This document shows positions 8,364 to 17,380 of a stretch of DNA of 64,000 nt, piece after piece. Below the pieces are notes generated by a model that did no database searches, was not told where the DNA came from, and was given only the letters and a program-made list of their open reading frames with translations. How positions within the stretch are numbered: the first letter of the stretch is position 1; each line of letters starts with the position of its first letter. A program made the position numbers and the translations under genes. The stretch comes from CAWELS01 sp964468205 (lineage in GTDB: Bacteria; Acidobacteriota; Terriglobia; Bryobacterales; Bryobacteraceae): contig CAYXVG010000009.1 of the NCBI GenBank assembly GCA_964468205.1, positions 87,455 through 151,454 of the forward strand, in the 5' to 3' direction.

Positions 8364-11356
8364 GTCGCCTCCTGAATTCTGTTGAGGATTAGCGTCTCCG
8401 GGATATCCGGCAAGAAGAACGCTACCTGCGCCGGTTTGACCACGCCATTCTCGAGCCGGATCCCGCGAACGGTAACAAACTGCCGCGGCTGGCCCCGTTT
8501 CTGAGCCTCGTCCAGCAGTTTCTGAAGTTCCTGTTGGACCTCCCCGGGCGTACGCTGTTCGCCATCCTCCCTCAACTGAGAGACAGCTCCCAGCATTTCT
8601 ATGTCGGCCCAACTCACCCCCCGGACTGAGTGGATGGTGGAGATGATTTCGCTGAGGGGCACGCCCTGGCCGAGATCCCGCCGATCAAAGCTGAACTCTT
8701 CAACTAGCGCCTCGCGTACGCTGTCAACAACGTTCTCCCAAACGTAATCCTGGAAGATCTCGATTCTCGCGCTGAGGGAAAGAATCAACAGCTCCCGCGT
8801 CTTCAAATCAATCGGCACGTACGGGTCGCCAAACTCCCGCAGCGCCTTGCCGAGATTCATGTAAAGGTCACTGCTATCCGCAATCGGAATGTCGTCGACG
8901 CCGGCGATGGTGACGTATACCGACTCTGTTCTGTTAGCGGGAATCTGCGCGGCGGCGGCCTTCCCGATGCCGGCGAAAGTCCGCGCGAAATCGGCGTAAT
9001 CCCCGGTGGAAACCACACGATCCAGGGCTTTCACGGTGAGGGGAGCGTTCCGGCGCGCCTGGTCGCGGGTTTCGCGATCCGCGCCGCCGGTGGCCGGCAG
9101 CGGATTGACCACCTCTTTGACACCCAGCGGCCGCGACATCAACTGGCTGATCTGCTCGGCTTTAACGTTGCCGCTTTTCCCGATGCCGTTGCGGTAGGTG
9201 GCTCGTACATTTTCGATTCCGGTGGGAAGTCTCGCTCCATTCACTCCGTTGCCGAAAATGACGCTGGTGCGGGCCTCGTCATCCGTCTTCGTCAGAAAGA
9301 CACGGCTCGCTGGGCCGGACGCTACCAGCGCGAGTTGTTCGTGCCACTCTACATCGTTCACGTAAACACGCAGTGTGCTGGCCACTCCATCCGGTTCCGG
9401 TGACGCAACGTAGGTGAGCGGAGGCTGTTTTAGAACGAAGCGTTGGAGCGAGGCGCTTCCATCGCCGCTACCGAGGACCTCCTCGCGAGTCTCCCCGTGG
9501 TTGGCTTTTACGACGTTGCCATAGATCGCGACGGTGTCCCGCTTATAGCAATAGCTGAGCGGCTTCGCCAGTTTGATGTAGGTATGCAGCTTGTCGCCGG
9601 GGAGGAACGGCGCGGGCCCCTCCTTTCCGGTTTCCCGGAGCGCGGCCGCAGTGGAGCCGGAGGCATCTTCTTGTTCCACCGTCTCGGCGTATTGCTGGAC
9701 GGCGTCGAGCATGACGAGTTCGCTACCCGTGATGTTCGAAGTACCGGGAATGTCCGAGCGCTCTCCCGACACGATCAACCACCGTCCCGACTTAAGGCCG
9801 CTCAGCAGGCTGTCCGTCTCGATAAACTGGTCCCCCCCGCAGATTTCCTCGACCATAGGTTCCTCGGCCAGCTCGAGCCGTTCACTTTCGAAGAGGACCG
9901 ATGTCCGGCGGATGAGTTGAAACGGATCGGTTGGCTGGGTGGCGCTCGGGGCGTCTTCGAAGTCAAACCAGTCGATCGGGTTACCGTCCGCATCCTTCAG
10001 GGACACGCGGCTCGACTGGCCACTGATCGAATACTCGGCCCGTGACAGCTTCTGCGAAACCTCATTCGCTTTTGCAATAAGGACGGGCGCGGACGGCGGA
10101 AGCCTGAGCGGCGCAAGCTTGCCAGCATCGATGGCGGAGTAATCCACCACCACCCAGCTCTCCGGCTGCAGACTGTCATAGCTGGAATCCAGGTACAGTA
10201 CCGGCTTCTCTTCCGCATTGATTACATCGCTGGCGGACCATTCCGCGGTTGTTGGAACACCCGTGTCAGGGTTCACGGAGACCACCTTGCGCGGCGCGGT
10301 ATTACCGAACAACTGGGCGCGTTTCCGGAAAGCATGGATCCGAATGGGGACCTCTTCACTCACCGCCGCGTTGGCCAGCGCAAGGGGAAGCTTCTCGCCG
10401 GCCTCCCGCTGCAGGGAGGCCACCGCCTGGATGCCGACATCGGAGCGCGAATCAAACAGTGCGGCGGGACGGCGTTCGAGCGACTGCGAGTTCCTCGGCG
10501 GGACAGACCGGGGCGCCGACAGTTGCTTGACGATGGAACTCAGGAGGCTCTCGACGTTCAGCTTCTCTTGCGGGGGTTCGTTGCTGACGCCCGATGCCGC
10601 AACACTCCCAGTCCATGGCGCCAATTTCACCAGTGTATGGTCCGCGTCGTTGTCCGGAATCACCTTCGAGACGCGCACAAGCTGCCGTTGGAACTCACTC
10701 ACCTCAATCAGCAGCGGGTCATTCACTCTCAAGTTGGTGGCCGTACCGTTCAGGTACACGCGCGGCCCCGGATCGTTGGCGGCGCCATGAAGAATCGACT
10801 GCACGGTCTGCGGACGTTTGAGCCGGGGTTTGATTATGTTCCATTCCTTGCGAGCTTCGAGTTTCTCGCTCGTCTCGAAGGACGCTGGCTGCTCATCCTG
10901 GCCCGGCACGCTTTGCACCCGCGATCCGACTGGGATTTCGACCGGCTCTTCGGCGTTGTCATCGACCGTGTAGGCAAGGAAAACGCTGGCCGAGACACCA
11001 GGCCGCGGTTCGTATCCGACCAAGCGCGCCAGTTCACGAATGGACCGGCGTTCGGTGGCGGTCCGCAGGAAGCCTTCATTCGCCAGACGTTCCTGGTAAA
11101 AGGTCAACACGTCGGCGAGCAGCGCCCAGCCATCGAGCAGAGCGATGGACGGGTCATCCTCCGTACGCGTCCGGAGAGCCTGGAGAGCGGGAAACTCGGA
11201 AGAAGACAAGCGCGCTTTCATCGTTTCGAGAAACGCGCCGTGCTCGCCAATGCGGTAGCTGATGGCCTCCAGCCCCGGACGTTGCCAGATCTCGCGCGGG
11301 GTGACCACGCTTGTCCCCACGCAACAGTCACAGCGGCAGTTCTTAGGGTGTGTCAT
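8360..11356 (-). CDS. eCIS baseplate wedge protein, gpJ/Afp11-like (copy 1)
   Basis: A 998-aa putative baseplate assembly protein of the phage Mu gp47/P2 gpJ family, the core of the wedge ring of contractile systems. A Cys-rich start (NCRCDCCVG, residues 6-14) is followed by the typical LLDGWALLADVLTFYQERLA segment near 75-95 and the LARLVGYEPRPGVSAS block. The baseplate-J core lies near 680-930 (TFAGIGKAAAAQIP, LSLSARIEIFQDYVWENV, EIISTIHSVRGVSWADIE). GAGGAG lies 9 nt before the ATG. It is followed without a gap by the tail-tip gene and preceded by a second, different J-like gene. The N-terminal cysteines resemble a small metal-binding knuckle; this is a visual impression. Confidence 0.88.
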   Translation of the reverse strand: MTHPKNCRCDCCVGTSVVTPREIWQRPGLEAISYRIGEHGAFLETMKARLSSSEFPALQALRTRTEDDPSIALLDGWALLADVLTFYQERLANEGFLRTATERRSIRELARLVGYEPRPGVSASVFLAYTVDDNAEEPVEIPVGSRVQSVPGQDEQPASFETSEKLEARKEWNIIKPRLKRPQTVQSILHGAANDPGPRVYLNGTATNLRVNDPLLIEVSEFQRQLVRVSKVIPDNDADHTLVKLAPWTGSVAASGVSNEPPQEKLNVESLLSSIVKQLSAPRSVPPRNSQSLERRPAALFDSRSDVGIQAVASLQREAGEKLPLALANAAVSEEVPIRIHAFRKRAQLFGNTAPRKVVSVNPDTGVPTTAEWSASDVINAEEKPVLYLDSSYDSLQPESWVVVDYSAIDAGKLAPLRLPPSAPVLIAKANEVSQKLSRAEYSISGQSSRVSLKDADGNPIDWFDFEDAPSATQPTDPFQLIRRTSVLFESERLELAEEPMVEEICGGDQFIETDSLLSGLKSGRWLIVSGERSDIPGTSNITGSELVMLDAVQQYAETVEQEDASGSTAAALRETGKEGPAPFLPGDKLHTYIKLAKPLSYCYKRDTVAIYGNVVKANHGETREEVLGSGDGSASLQRFVLKQPPLTYVASPEPDGVASTLRVYVNDVEWHEQLALVASGPASRVFLTKTDDEARTSVIFGNGVNGARLPTGIENVRATYRNGIGKSGNVKAEQISQLMSRPLGVKEVVNPLPATGGADRETRDQARRNAPLTVKALDRVVSTGDYADFARTFAGIGKAAAAQIPANRTESVYVTIAGVDDIPIADSSDLYMNLGKALREFGDPYVPIDLKTRELLILSLSARIEIFQDYVWENVVDSVREALVEEFSFDRRDLGQGVPLSEIISTIHSVRGVSWADIEMLGAVSQLREDGEQRTPGEVQQELQKLLDEAQKRGQPRQFVTVRGIRLENGVVKPAQVAFFLPDIPETLILNRIQEAT

Positions 11357-11381
11357 TAACTTGCTCCTCTAATGCCTTCCA

Positions 11382-13991
11382 TTAGCGGCCTCCGATCAAC
11401 TCGATCTCCAGGCGTCCGTGGCCGGGATGGTTAGGATCGTTGTCCAATTGCGCGACCTCGAAATCACCGATCGGCAGCACACCGTTCTCGAGTTCCCGAT
11501 TTGCGGCTTCGAACTGCCGCTGCAGCTTCGTGACCGACATGCTGGCGACACCCGGAACCGCCTGTGCTACCGCGACAATCCGGCTGACGAAGAGATCATC
11601 CCCGCAGGCGAGCCGGTCGGGATGGAAGTAGCCGAGTGCGCCTCCAGGCAGAAGCCGATTACTGAAAGCGTCGAGCAGCGCCGCCTTCACGTGGCCGCGC
11701 AAATGAGAGGGGGAAACACAGACCCGTAGCGCCAGGTCGATCGGAACCGGCTCCGCCGGCTTGACATGAAGGTCGTGGCCGGCGCGCCGGAACTTATCCA
11801 GCTCCTTTTCAAGCGCGGCCGTAAGCAGCGCAGTCTCATCGGCCGCCCGCGCGAAAGGATCCACGGCGACGTCGGCCTCATTCCAGCTTCCGGTCCAAAT
11901 TAATTGCGCGCCGGCCCGCTGCACACGCTTGTCGCGCTCCGCGATTGCGGCATAGTCGGCGGCAATGATTGCGCGCTGCAACGCGTGAGTTCCAATCCGG
12001 AAGGCGTACGGTGCGTTCAGCTTGGCCTCCGCCATCGGCTCCGGTCTGGCGCCTCCGGCGGCAGGCAGAGGGTTAGAGACCTGCAGGATATCGTTGCCCA
12101 GATCGCTGCGCGCGTGGATCAGCAGCGCAATGGCTCCGGCTCCAACGTTGCCCGCGGGACCGTTGCCGATTCGATACCAGGCCCGAAAGGACTCGCCGGC
12201 CCGAGGTTGCTCACCGAGTTCATTGTCGCCGAAGCGGATGTTGGCGACCCCATCCTCTTCCATTTCGACAACGAAGTGAGGATCGTCGGGACCACTGCCG
12301 ATCAAGTCGCTTCGCGGCATCCAGCGTGTGGTGACAACTTCGGAGCCGGACTCTCCCCATTCGTAGGCCGGACCCGTGCCATCAATCGCCGGGGGAATGC
12401 TATCGAGCCAGATGGAAGGAAGGGCCCGCCGCGGGTCTTGCCGCAGCAGAGCCGCCGCCGACGGCGGCTCTTCCGGGCTGGAGATAGCGGATAGGGGCTG
12501 CGCAAAGGTTAGCGGAGACCGGCTGAGCCGCGGACGATAGCGCCCGGGGACCGTTTTGATTTCCCCAGGCTGGCCTTCGCAGAGGCACTTGGTTTCGCTG
12601 CTCCCCAGCGGAACCTCACCCAGCACTTCGGGGGGGAGGCGCCGGCCGTGGTCGACCAGAATGACATTGCCCCATGCTACGGTGACGTCATCGATAAACT
12701 TGCATTCCGGGGCCGGGCCGATCGCCGATAGGCACAATTCGAAGGGAAGGGCGTCATCACCGGCCCACTCGATCTCGATGATGTCGTCGCCGGTCAACGG
12801 ATCTTGCGCCGGAACCACCTTTGTCAGGCGGACGGGGTGCCTGCGATTCGGATCGGCATCGGCGTGAGAACCGGTTCGAGGTCCGATCACCTCTTCGAAG
12901 ATCAGCAGATCACCGGGCCGCAGGTGGATCCCGCCGGAGCCTCCTGGTTCCCCGCCCTGGTAGGACTTTCCCACTTGGCTTGCCGGATCCGGTTTGGGCC
13001 GCCCGGCGCCGCCTGCGAGCTTCCCGCGCAAGGTGGCGCTGACGCTTCCCTTTCCCAAGCAGCACTCACGATCGCCCCAGGTGTAGAAATGCAGTTTGTT
13101 GTTGGCCTCCCAAAGCCGCATAGAATCGCCGGGCAAAAGAGGCTCGAAGACCTCGTAGCTGTCCGAGGCTATGCCTTCGAGGTCCTTCGCTGGAGCGGCC
13201 GAACGGCCGCCGATGGGCGGAGCCCCGTTGAGAGCGGTAATAAAGAAGACCTCGCCCGCGTCGAGATTCAGATCCCGCCCGGCCTCGAGACGTAGAAAGG
13301 CCCGCGCGTTGCAGCCCTCGCTCAGCGTGTAGTCGACGAGCCGGACGTGGCGCCGCACGGATGGCCGCCGCCGGGCGGTATCGAGATAGGCCTCGGTGGC
13401 CACCGCGTCCTGGTAGTAGCTCAAATAGTCAGCGGCATAGGCGAGCACTTCCACGAGCGTGATGCCCAGGTCCGGGACATGGCGCTCCCGCCAGTCCGGC
13501 ATGATGAGCGAGAGCCGGTCAAGCACTAGCTGGCGGAAGGTGGCATAGTCCTTGGCGAGGTAGTCGATATGCGGCTTCGGGTACTGCGGCTCCGGACAGG
13601 GAGGCGCCGCGGCGCAGTCCAGATCGGACGGGCAATGGGCCTTGAACGAAAACGTCACCCGGTCATAGCGGGGGTCGATCCTCTCGAGGCCGACGAGGCG
13701 CAGCGTGTAGGTCGAGAAGTCTCCTGGGTGGCCGACATGAACCAATAGCCGGTCATCGAGGTCCGGTTCCTCTCCGTGCCGTAGGTCGGTTGCCACCACG
13801 GAAACGTGATACTGCGGCGATTGGCCGCCCTCGATGACAATGTGCTCCTTGCCGATCCCCTCCGGCGCCTTGCCGAGGAAGTAGACGGTCAAGCTCTTCT
13901 GTGTCTGATGAACCTCGATGAAGTCGAGTCCGTTCCACCCTTCTTTCGCGCGGACGCTGCGCCGCCGCCGTTCATCGCTGCAATGTAGCAT
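11382..13991 (-). CDS. eCIS baseplate wedge protein, gpJ-like (copy 2)
   Basis: An 869-aa second baseplate assembly protein, related in plan to copy 1 but divergent in sequence. The family signature DLGITLVEVLAYAADYLSYY lies near 185-205, after DYLAKDYATFRQLVLDRLSL; the J core is near 640-840 (YAAIAERDKRVQRAGAQLIW). The first 130 residues form an extra beta-rich domain. An ATG at 13991 with GGAAGGGG upstream is chosen; a TTG two codons earlier (13997) is an alternative. Two tandem J-like genes are common in some eCIS subtypes, where they probably occupy different wedge positions. Its upstream neighbour is gp25, the other wedge component. Confidence 0.88.
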   Translation of the reverse strand: MLHCSDERRRRSVRAKEGWNGLDFIEVHQTQKSLTVYFLGKAPEGIGKEHIVIEGGQSPQYHVSVVATDLRHGEEPDLDDRLLVHVGHPGDFSTYTLRLVGLERIDPRYDRVTFSFKAHCPSDLDCAAAPPCPEPQYPKPHIDYLAKDYATFRQLVLDRLSLIMPDWRERHVPDLGITLVEVLAYAADYLSYYQDAVATEAYLDTARRRPSVRRHVRLVDYTLSEGCNARAFLRLEAGRDLNLDAGEVFFITALNGAPPIGGRSAAPAKDLEGIASDSYEVFEPLLPGDSMRLWEANNKLHFYTWGDRECCLGKGSVSATLRGKLAGGAGRPKPDPASQVGKSYQGGEPGGSGGIHLRPGDLLIFEEVIGPRTGSHADADPNRRHPVRLTKVVPAQDPLTGDDIIEIEWAGDDALPFELCLSAIGPAPECKFIDDVTVAWGNVILVDHGRRLPPEVLGEVPLGSSETKCLCEGQPGEIKTVPGRYRPRLSRSPLTFAQPLSAISSPEEPPSAAALLRQDPRRALPSIWLDSIPPAIDGTGPAYEWGESGSEVVTTRWMPRSDLIGSGPDDPHFVVEMEEDGVANIRFGDNELGEQPRAGESFRAWYRIGNGPAGNVGAGAIALLIHARSDLGNDILQVSNPLPAAGGARPEPMAEAKLNAPYAFRIGTHALQRAIIAADYAAIAERDKRVQRAGAQLIWTGSWNEADVAVDPFARAADETALLTAALEKELDKFRRAGHDLHVKPAEPVPIDLALRVCVSPSHLRGHVKAALLDAFSNRLLPGGALGYFHPDRLACGDDLFVSRIVAVAQAVPGVASMSVTKLQRQFEAANRELENGVLPIGDFEVAQLDNDPNHPGHGRLEIELIGGR

Positions 13992-14014
13992 CGCCAAGTC
14001 CCCTTCCAGGCTCC

Positions 14015-14380
14015 TCAGGCCGCCCGTGTAATCGTCTCCGAGCGGGTTTCTCCGGTTTGCAGAATCTCGTAATCCAGGCTGACGGTCAGAGTGGACTCGA
14101 CCGCCGAAACATTCAGCGACCGCACCCGGATCACGTCACCAAGCCACTGTTGCAATGCGGCCTGGACGGTGAACTCGAGCGCGGCAGCCACCTCGGGACT
14201 GTTCGGCGAGAAAATCATCTGCATCAGGCCACTGCCGAATTCCGGACGGTTGACCCTTTCTCCGGGTTCGGTGAGCAGGAGTTGCTCGATCATGTCGCGA
14301 ACATGGTCCGCCTCGGATGTGCTGGCGGTTCGTCCCCGGCTGTCGAAATGGTACGGATAGTCAAACTGTGTGTTCTTCAC
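14015..14380 (-). CDS. eCIS baseplate wedge protein, gp25-like (Afp9)
   Basis: A 121-aa GPW/gp25-family protein, a small wedge subunit that in contractile systems contacts the sheath and starts its polymerisation. Family features visible: MIEQLLLTEPGERVNRPEFG (about 30-50, including the conserved LLTxPGERxxxPxFG), GSGLMQMIFSPNS, and the C-terminal beta-sheet region LTVSLDYEIL. The start is GTG at 14380, supported by AGGAGG 8 nt upstream. It lies between the PAAR-like and second J-like genes, which is the order expected for a baseplate module. Confidence 0.92.
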   Translation of the reverse strand: MKNTQFDYPYHFDSRGRTASTSEADHVRDMIEQLLLTEPGERVNRPEFGSGLMQMIFSPNSPEVAAALEFTVQAALQQWLGDVIRVRSLNVSAVESTLTVSLDYEILQTGETRSETITRAA

Positions 14381-14392
14381 CAGATGAACCTC

Positions 14393-14740
14393 CTACATCG
14401 CGTTGACCCGCGTCTGCACGGTGATCACAATCGGCGGGCCTTGCGGGATCTGTTCGGCGCTCTGGCATAGGCCCGGGCCGGTTCCCGATGGCGGGGACAC
14501 CATAGCCGGTTGTCCGTTTATCAGCACCCGCGCCGACGGCATCAACCACTTGACAAGCACACACGGTTGGGGTTTCGGACCCGGTATCGTGAACGGACAA
14601 CCTGCCACCACGATCTGATCGGTAGCCAGAGCCACCGGCATACCATTCACCAGCACCCGGCCTTGCGACGGAATCACTTGCGCCGACGCGGCGTGCGTGC
14701 ACTGTATCGTCGCACCGGCATGGACAAAGAAACCTGGCAT
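14393..14740 (-). CDS. PAAR-like spike-tip protein
   Basis: A 115-aa protein. It begins MPGFFVHAGATIQCTHAASA and has repeated short beta turns (GRVLVNGMPVA near 28-38, ARVLINGQPAM near 70-80), as in PAAR-like proteins that cap the spike of contractile machines. Cysteines (near 14, 48, 60 and 92) and His15 could coordinate a metal at the tip; family PAAR proteins bind zinc, but the exact ligands cannot be assigned by eye. GAGGAGGG precedes the ATG. It is placed directly after the gp5-like spike gene and before gp25, matching the Afp10 position. Confidence 0.8.
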   Translation of the reverse strand: MPGFFVHAGATIQCTHAASAQVIPSQGRVLVNGMPVALATDQIVVAGCPFTIPGPKPQPCVLVKWLMPSARVLINGQPAMVSPPSGTGPGLCQSAEQIPQGPPIVITVQTRVNAM

Positions 14741-14755
14741 AATTCCCTCCTCTTC

Positions 14756-15286
14756 CTAAATCACGGTGAGTGCGCCATTGTTAACCGTCACATTCGGCCC
14801 CACCATTGTCAGACTCGCTCCCTTCCCGTTTTGGATATATATGCCCGTGTCATTCACAATCAGCGTCGCCCCGGTTGCGCTTTTGAGCATGATTCCGCCA
14901 GTGGGACCAGGCAGATCGCTGATGACGAGGGAGTTCTGACCGGCTGTCTGGAAAACGATGTTGGGGGAAACCGGTAATCCGGCGAACGCCAGCGGCGGCA
15001 CGTCAGCCGCCGTGCCGAACCGGCAGCCCACCCAGATCGGATAGTTCACATCCCCCTGTTCGAACTCGACCCAGACACCCGCCCCAATTGGTGGCACGAA
15101 ATAGCTTCCCATCGGAGGACCTGTCGGGCCGGCCAAGGGAACGCACGGTTCCGCCCACGTGGATGGCACCGGGCCGAGAACGTCCGGGATGCTGATCAGC
15201 AGCCTCGCGCGCTGCTCCGGATCGATGTTGTTAATTACCGTTCCACGGTATTTGCCGTAATATTTCTCGTTTCCGCTTGCGTTCAT
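14756..15286 (-). CDS. eCIS spike protein, gp5/gpV-like
   Basis: A 176-aa baseplate assembly protein V/gp5-OB-fold protein forming the central spike. The N-terminal OB-fold is recognisable (YRGTVINNIDPEQRARLLIS near 14-33, then PPIGAGVWVEFEQGDVNYPI near 66-85, the usual Gxxvwvefexgdxxxpv block). A short beta-helix-like C-terminus follows (GIMLKSATGATLIVNDTG, then ASLTMVGPNVTVNNGALTV). In T6SS VgrG and Afp8 this part is fused to the gpD-like domain; here it is a separate gene whose ATG overlaps the gpD stop (ATGA). Trimerisation is family knowledge. Confidence 0.87.
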   Translation of the reverse strand: MNASGNEKYYGKYRGTVINNIDPEQRARLLISIPDVLGPVPSTWAEPCVPLAGPTGPPMGSYFVPPIGAGVWVEFEQGDVNYPIWVGCRFGTAADVPPLAFAGLPVSPNIVFQTAGQNSLVISDLPGPTGGIMLKSATGATLIVNDTGIYIQNGKGASLTMVGPNVTVNNGALTVI

Positions 15287-16407
15287 GGCAGTACCTTTGG
15301 GGTGTTGGATATCAGTCCGTCTCTGGAGAGCGTGAAGCTCTGCTTGTACTCTCCTCGTTTCAGGTTGTGGGTCACGCTATCCACGTAGTAGAAGCCGTCA
15401 TAGGCCAGTCCGGCCCCGCGGACTCCGACGAGCATTCTGGACCGTAGGATGTGCCCATAGCGAAGGACGTCAAGCGTCCCTGACGCGCTGATCGCGTTCG
15501 TGTTGTTCATAAGAAATCCGAGGACCTTCTCCGCCGCCTTATCGGGAGAGAGCTTGGCATAGTCCGGCGAGAGCTCAATTCGCGAAGGCGGCGTGGGCCG
15601 CAGGCCGAGCGGCGGCTGGAAAATGCTGACGTTCGGTATTGGTATCGGTATGGGGATCTTTTTTGTCACCGGATCCAGAATCGTCACGACCGTCAGTTTC
15701 TTGGCGAGCCCATCCAGGCTGAAGCTGAGCGATTCGACGTTCGTGTGAGCATCCATGTTCACATTGAGCGCGGGTTGGGGAATCGGCAGGCGAATGTTTG
15801 GGCCGAAGTAGGCGATGCTCGTGAGCGGAGCGGGACCGGGCTCCACGTAGAAAACGTAACCCGCGCGGCGCGCAAGCGACTGCAGGTAGGCACGGTCCGT
15901 TGTGGTCTGCGTTTCGTGCTTGCTTACCGGGAGTTCGGCTATTGGGATAATCGGCGGGATCGCCACCGGCACGATTCCAAAAGCGGCGTACTTAGCGAGA
16001 ATCGCGTATATCCGGCCGATTGTCGGAACCGCGGGATACGGCATCACCATATCGACGACATCCATGACGATGCTGAGATCCTCGCCGGTGATGGTCAACG
16101 TCGACTGTCCCGGCTCGTTGCTGGGCGACAGCTCCTGACGAGTGACGATGCCATCCATGATCACGTTGGGAATCGCGCCGAAGCTTACCATGATCACCAC
16201 GCGCGTGATCATCGGGTCGAAATAGCCGGCGGGCAGCATCGTTTTCAACAGCGGAGAATCCTTTCCCACGGTGAAGGTGACCTGAAAGCCGCTCCGGTCC
16301 TTACCGCTTGTCACTTGCACACTGGTGAGCGCTTCCATGACAGAATGCGGCGCCGGAACCGGCACGGCCGGTCCGATCATCAGTGTTAGATGGACTCCCT
16401 TAAGCAT
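15283..16407 (-). CDS. eCIS hub protein, gpD-like (Afp8 N-terminal part)
   Basis: A 374-aa phage late-control D/gp27-like hub protein that would join tube to spike. Visible: an N-terminal beta domain (VTFTVGKDSPLLKTMLPAGY), the region GIVTRQELSPSNEPGQSTLT, then the typical YLQSLARRAGYVFYVEPG segment near 185-205 where gpD-like proteins fold their second barrel, and a C-terminal strand YYVDSVTHNLKRGEYKQSF. Start at 16407: this ATG overlaps the upstream LysM gene by 8 nt; the longer frame to 16458 lies inside that gene. Hub and spike encoded as separate coupled genes is the phage-like rather than VgrG-like arrangement. Confidence 0.85.
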   Translation of the reverse strand: MLKGVHLTLMIGPAVPVPAPHSVMEALTSVQVTSGKDRSGFQVTFTVGKDSPLLKTMLPAGYFDPMITRVVIMVSFGAIPNVIMDGIVTRQELSPSNEPGQSTLTITGEDLSIVMDVVDMVMPYPAVPTIGRIYAILAKYAAFGIVPVAIPPIIPIAELPVSKHETQTTTDRAYLQSLARRAGYVFYVEPGPAPLTSIAYFGPNIRLPIPQPALNVNMDAHTNVESLSFSLDGLAKKLTVVTILDPVTKKIPIPIPIPNVSIFQPPLGLRPTPPSRIELSPDYAKLSPDKAAEKVLGFLMNNTNAISASGTLDVLRYGHILRSRMLVGVRGAGLAYDGFYYVDSVTHNLKRGEYKQSFTLSRDGLISNTPKVLP

Positions 16408-16714
16408 TCCCGTTGCCTGGTATTCCCTCCGGAAGCGTGATGCGGATGCGCCGGCCAACCGTGGCGGTTAACTCCTCCGGCATCAACACAGCGTTGGCGT
16501 CACAAAGCAACCAGAATTGCTCCGCATTGTTGAGATGCTGGTGTGCGACGTGATCCGGCCGCTCCCCGGCGGTGACCAGGTGTGTGCCGACGGTTGAAAA
16601 GCGCTCCGGCAGTGGAACGAACCTCCGCTTCACATAGCTGACCGTCGAGCCGTCCGCTAGTTCGATTGTCTTCGTCTCGATGCCGTGGTAGCGGCTTGTG
16701 ATCGGGAAAGTCAT
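16400..16714 (-). CDS. LysM-like tail adaptor (Afp7 C-terminal/gpX-like)
   Basis: A 104-aa protein starting MTFPITSRYHGIETKTIELA, with a LysM-like segment near 42-95 (THLVTAGERPDHVAHQHLNN, then EQFWLLCDANAVL). In contractile systems such domains link the tube to the hub. The ATG at 16714 has AGGAGGAGT immediately upstream; the frame extends to 16750 but runs into the preceding gene. Its end overlaps the gpD-like gene by 8 nt and its start lies 7 nt after the tube-adaptor stop, so it is tightly coupled to both. Confidence 0.82.
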   Translation of the reverse strand: MTFPITSRYHGIETKTIELADGSTVSYVKRRFVPLPERFSTVGTHLVTAGERPDHVAHQHLNNAEQFWLLCDANAVLMPEELTATVGRRIRITLPEGIPGNGNA

Positions 16715-16721
16715 ACTCCTC

Positions 16722-17369
16722 CTAGATGCTGGTGATGCCAAGCGGTCCAAGCTGCGTTGAAGTTTTGGACGCCGCGAGTTCCTCCTTTTTCACGAGGTAA
16801 CTCATGAATAGATTTCCGCCCTTGCCGTCGAATCCCACATCGTCGACGGTCAGAACGCGCATCCCAAGACTGACCTTTGCTCGAGTCGGATTCAAAGCAG
16901 CGTCAAAGCTTTCCTCGGTGATGCTGAATTCGGTGAGCCGAACCGGCAGAACGCGGCGCTTGCTCCAAACGAACAGTGTGAGCGCGGTTTGCATCGGCGC
17001 GATCTCGATCGAACCGGATTGCGCCTCGCTGTTGTTTGCCAGCAACTCCGTGCTACTGGGGTAGACCAGGGTTTCGAGCAACGCCAGTTCCGCGTGAAGT
17101 CCTTTTTCCTGTGCATCGGGATCGCCCCGCTCCAGCTTGTCGGTCGCGTCAAGTTCGGCCTCAATCTTGATTGTTTCCACGGGCGGGCCTTTCAGACGCA
17201 TTGCCTCGGTATGATCGCCTCCCTCACCCCCGACTCCCTTGATCTGCAGGCTACGGCTGATTGTGTCCGGATTGTACTGTAGCGTGATCACGCGCAGCAC
17301 CTTACCCGAATCGCTTTCAATAAGCACGATTCCGCCTCGAACGAGCTTCGGTACCGCTGAAAATCCCAT
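16722..17369 (-). CDS. eCIS tube adaptor protein (CIS tube-like, Afp7 N-terminal part)
   Basis: A 215-aa protein of the contractile-injection tube-adaptor family. The diagnostic early block LRVITLQYNPDTISRSLQIK lies near 25-44 (FxYNPxxxxxs signature), followed by PPVETIKIEAELDATDKLE near 62-80 and a C-terminal beta region (RVLPVRLTEFSITEESFDAA). In Afp-type particles this layer sits between the last tube ring and the hub; here its LysM companion is encoded by the next gene. AAGGAGGCGGAT precedes the ATG. Confident at family level. Confidence 0.85.
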   Translation of the reverse strand: MGFSAVPKLVRGGIVLIESDSGKVLRVITLQYNPDTISRSLQIKGVGGEGGDHTEAMRLKGPPVETIKIEAELDATDKLERGDPDAQEKGLHAELALLETLVYPSSTELLANNSEAQSGSIEIAPMQTALTLFVWSKRRVLPVRLTEFSITEESFDAALNPTRAKVSLGMRVLTVDDVGFDGKGGNLFMSYLVKKEELAASKTSTQLGPLGITSI

Positions 17370-17380
17370 ATCCGCCTCCT

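Noticed and set aside
6528..8375. A 615-aa plus-strand open frame
   Set aside because: It is antisense to the tail-tip gene, which has family-like sequence, a good ribosome site and operon coupling. Composition is typical of a GC-rich shadow frame.
10334..11359. A 341-aa plus-strand open frame
   Set aside because: Antisense to the first gpJ-like gene, whose conserved blocks run through the same DNA.
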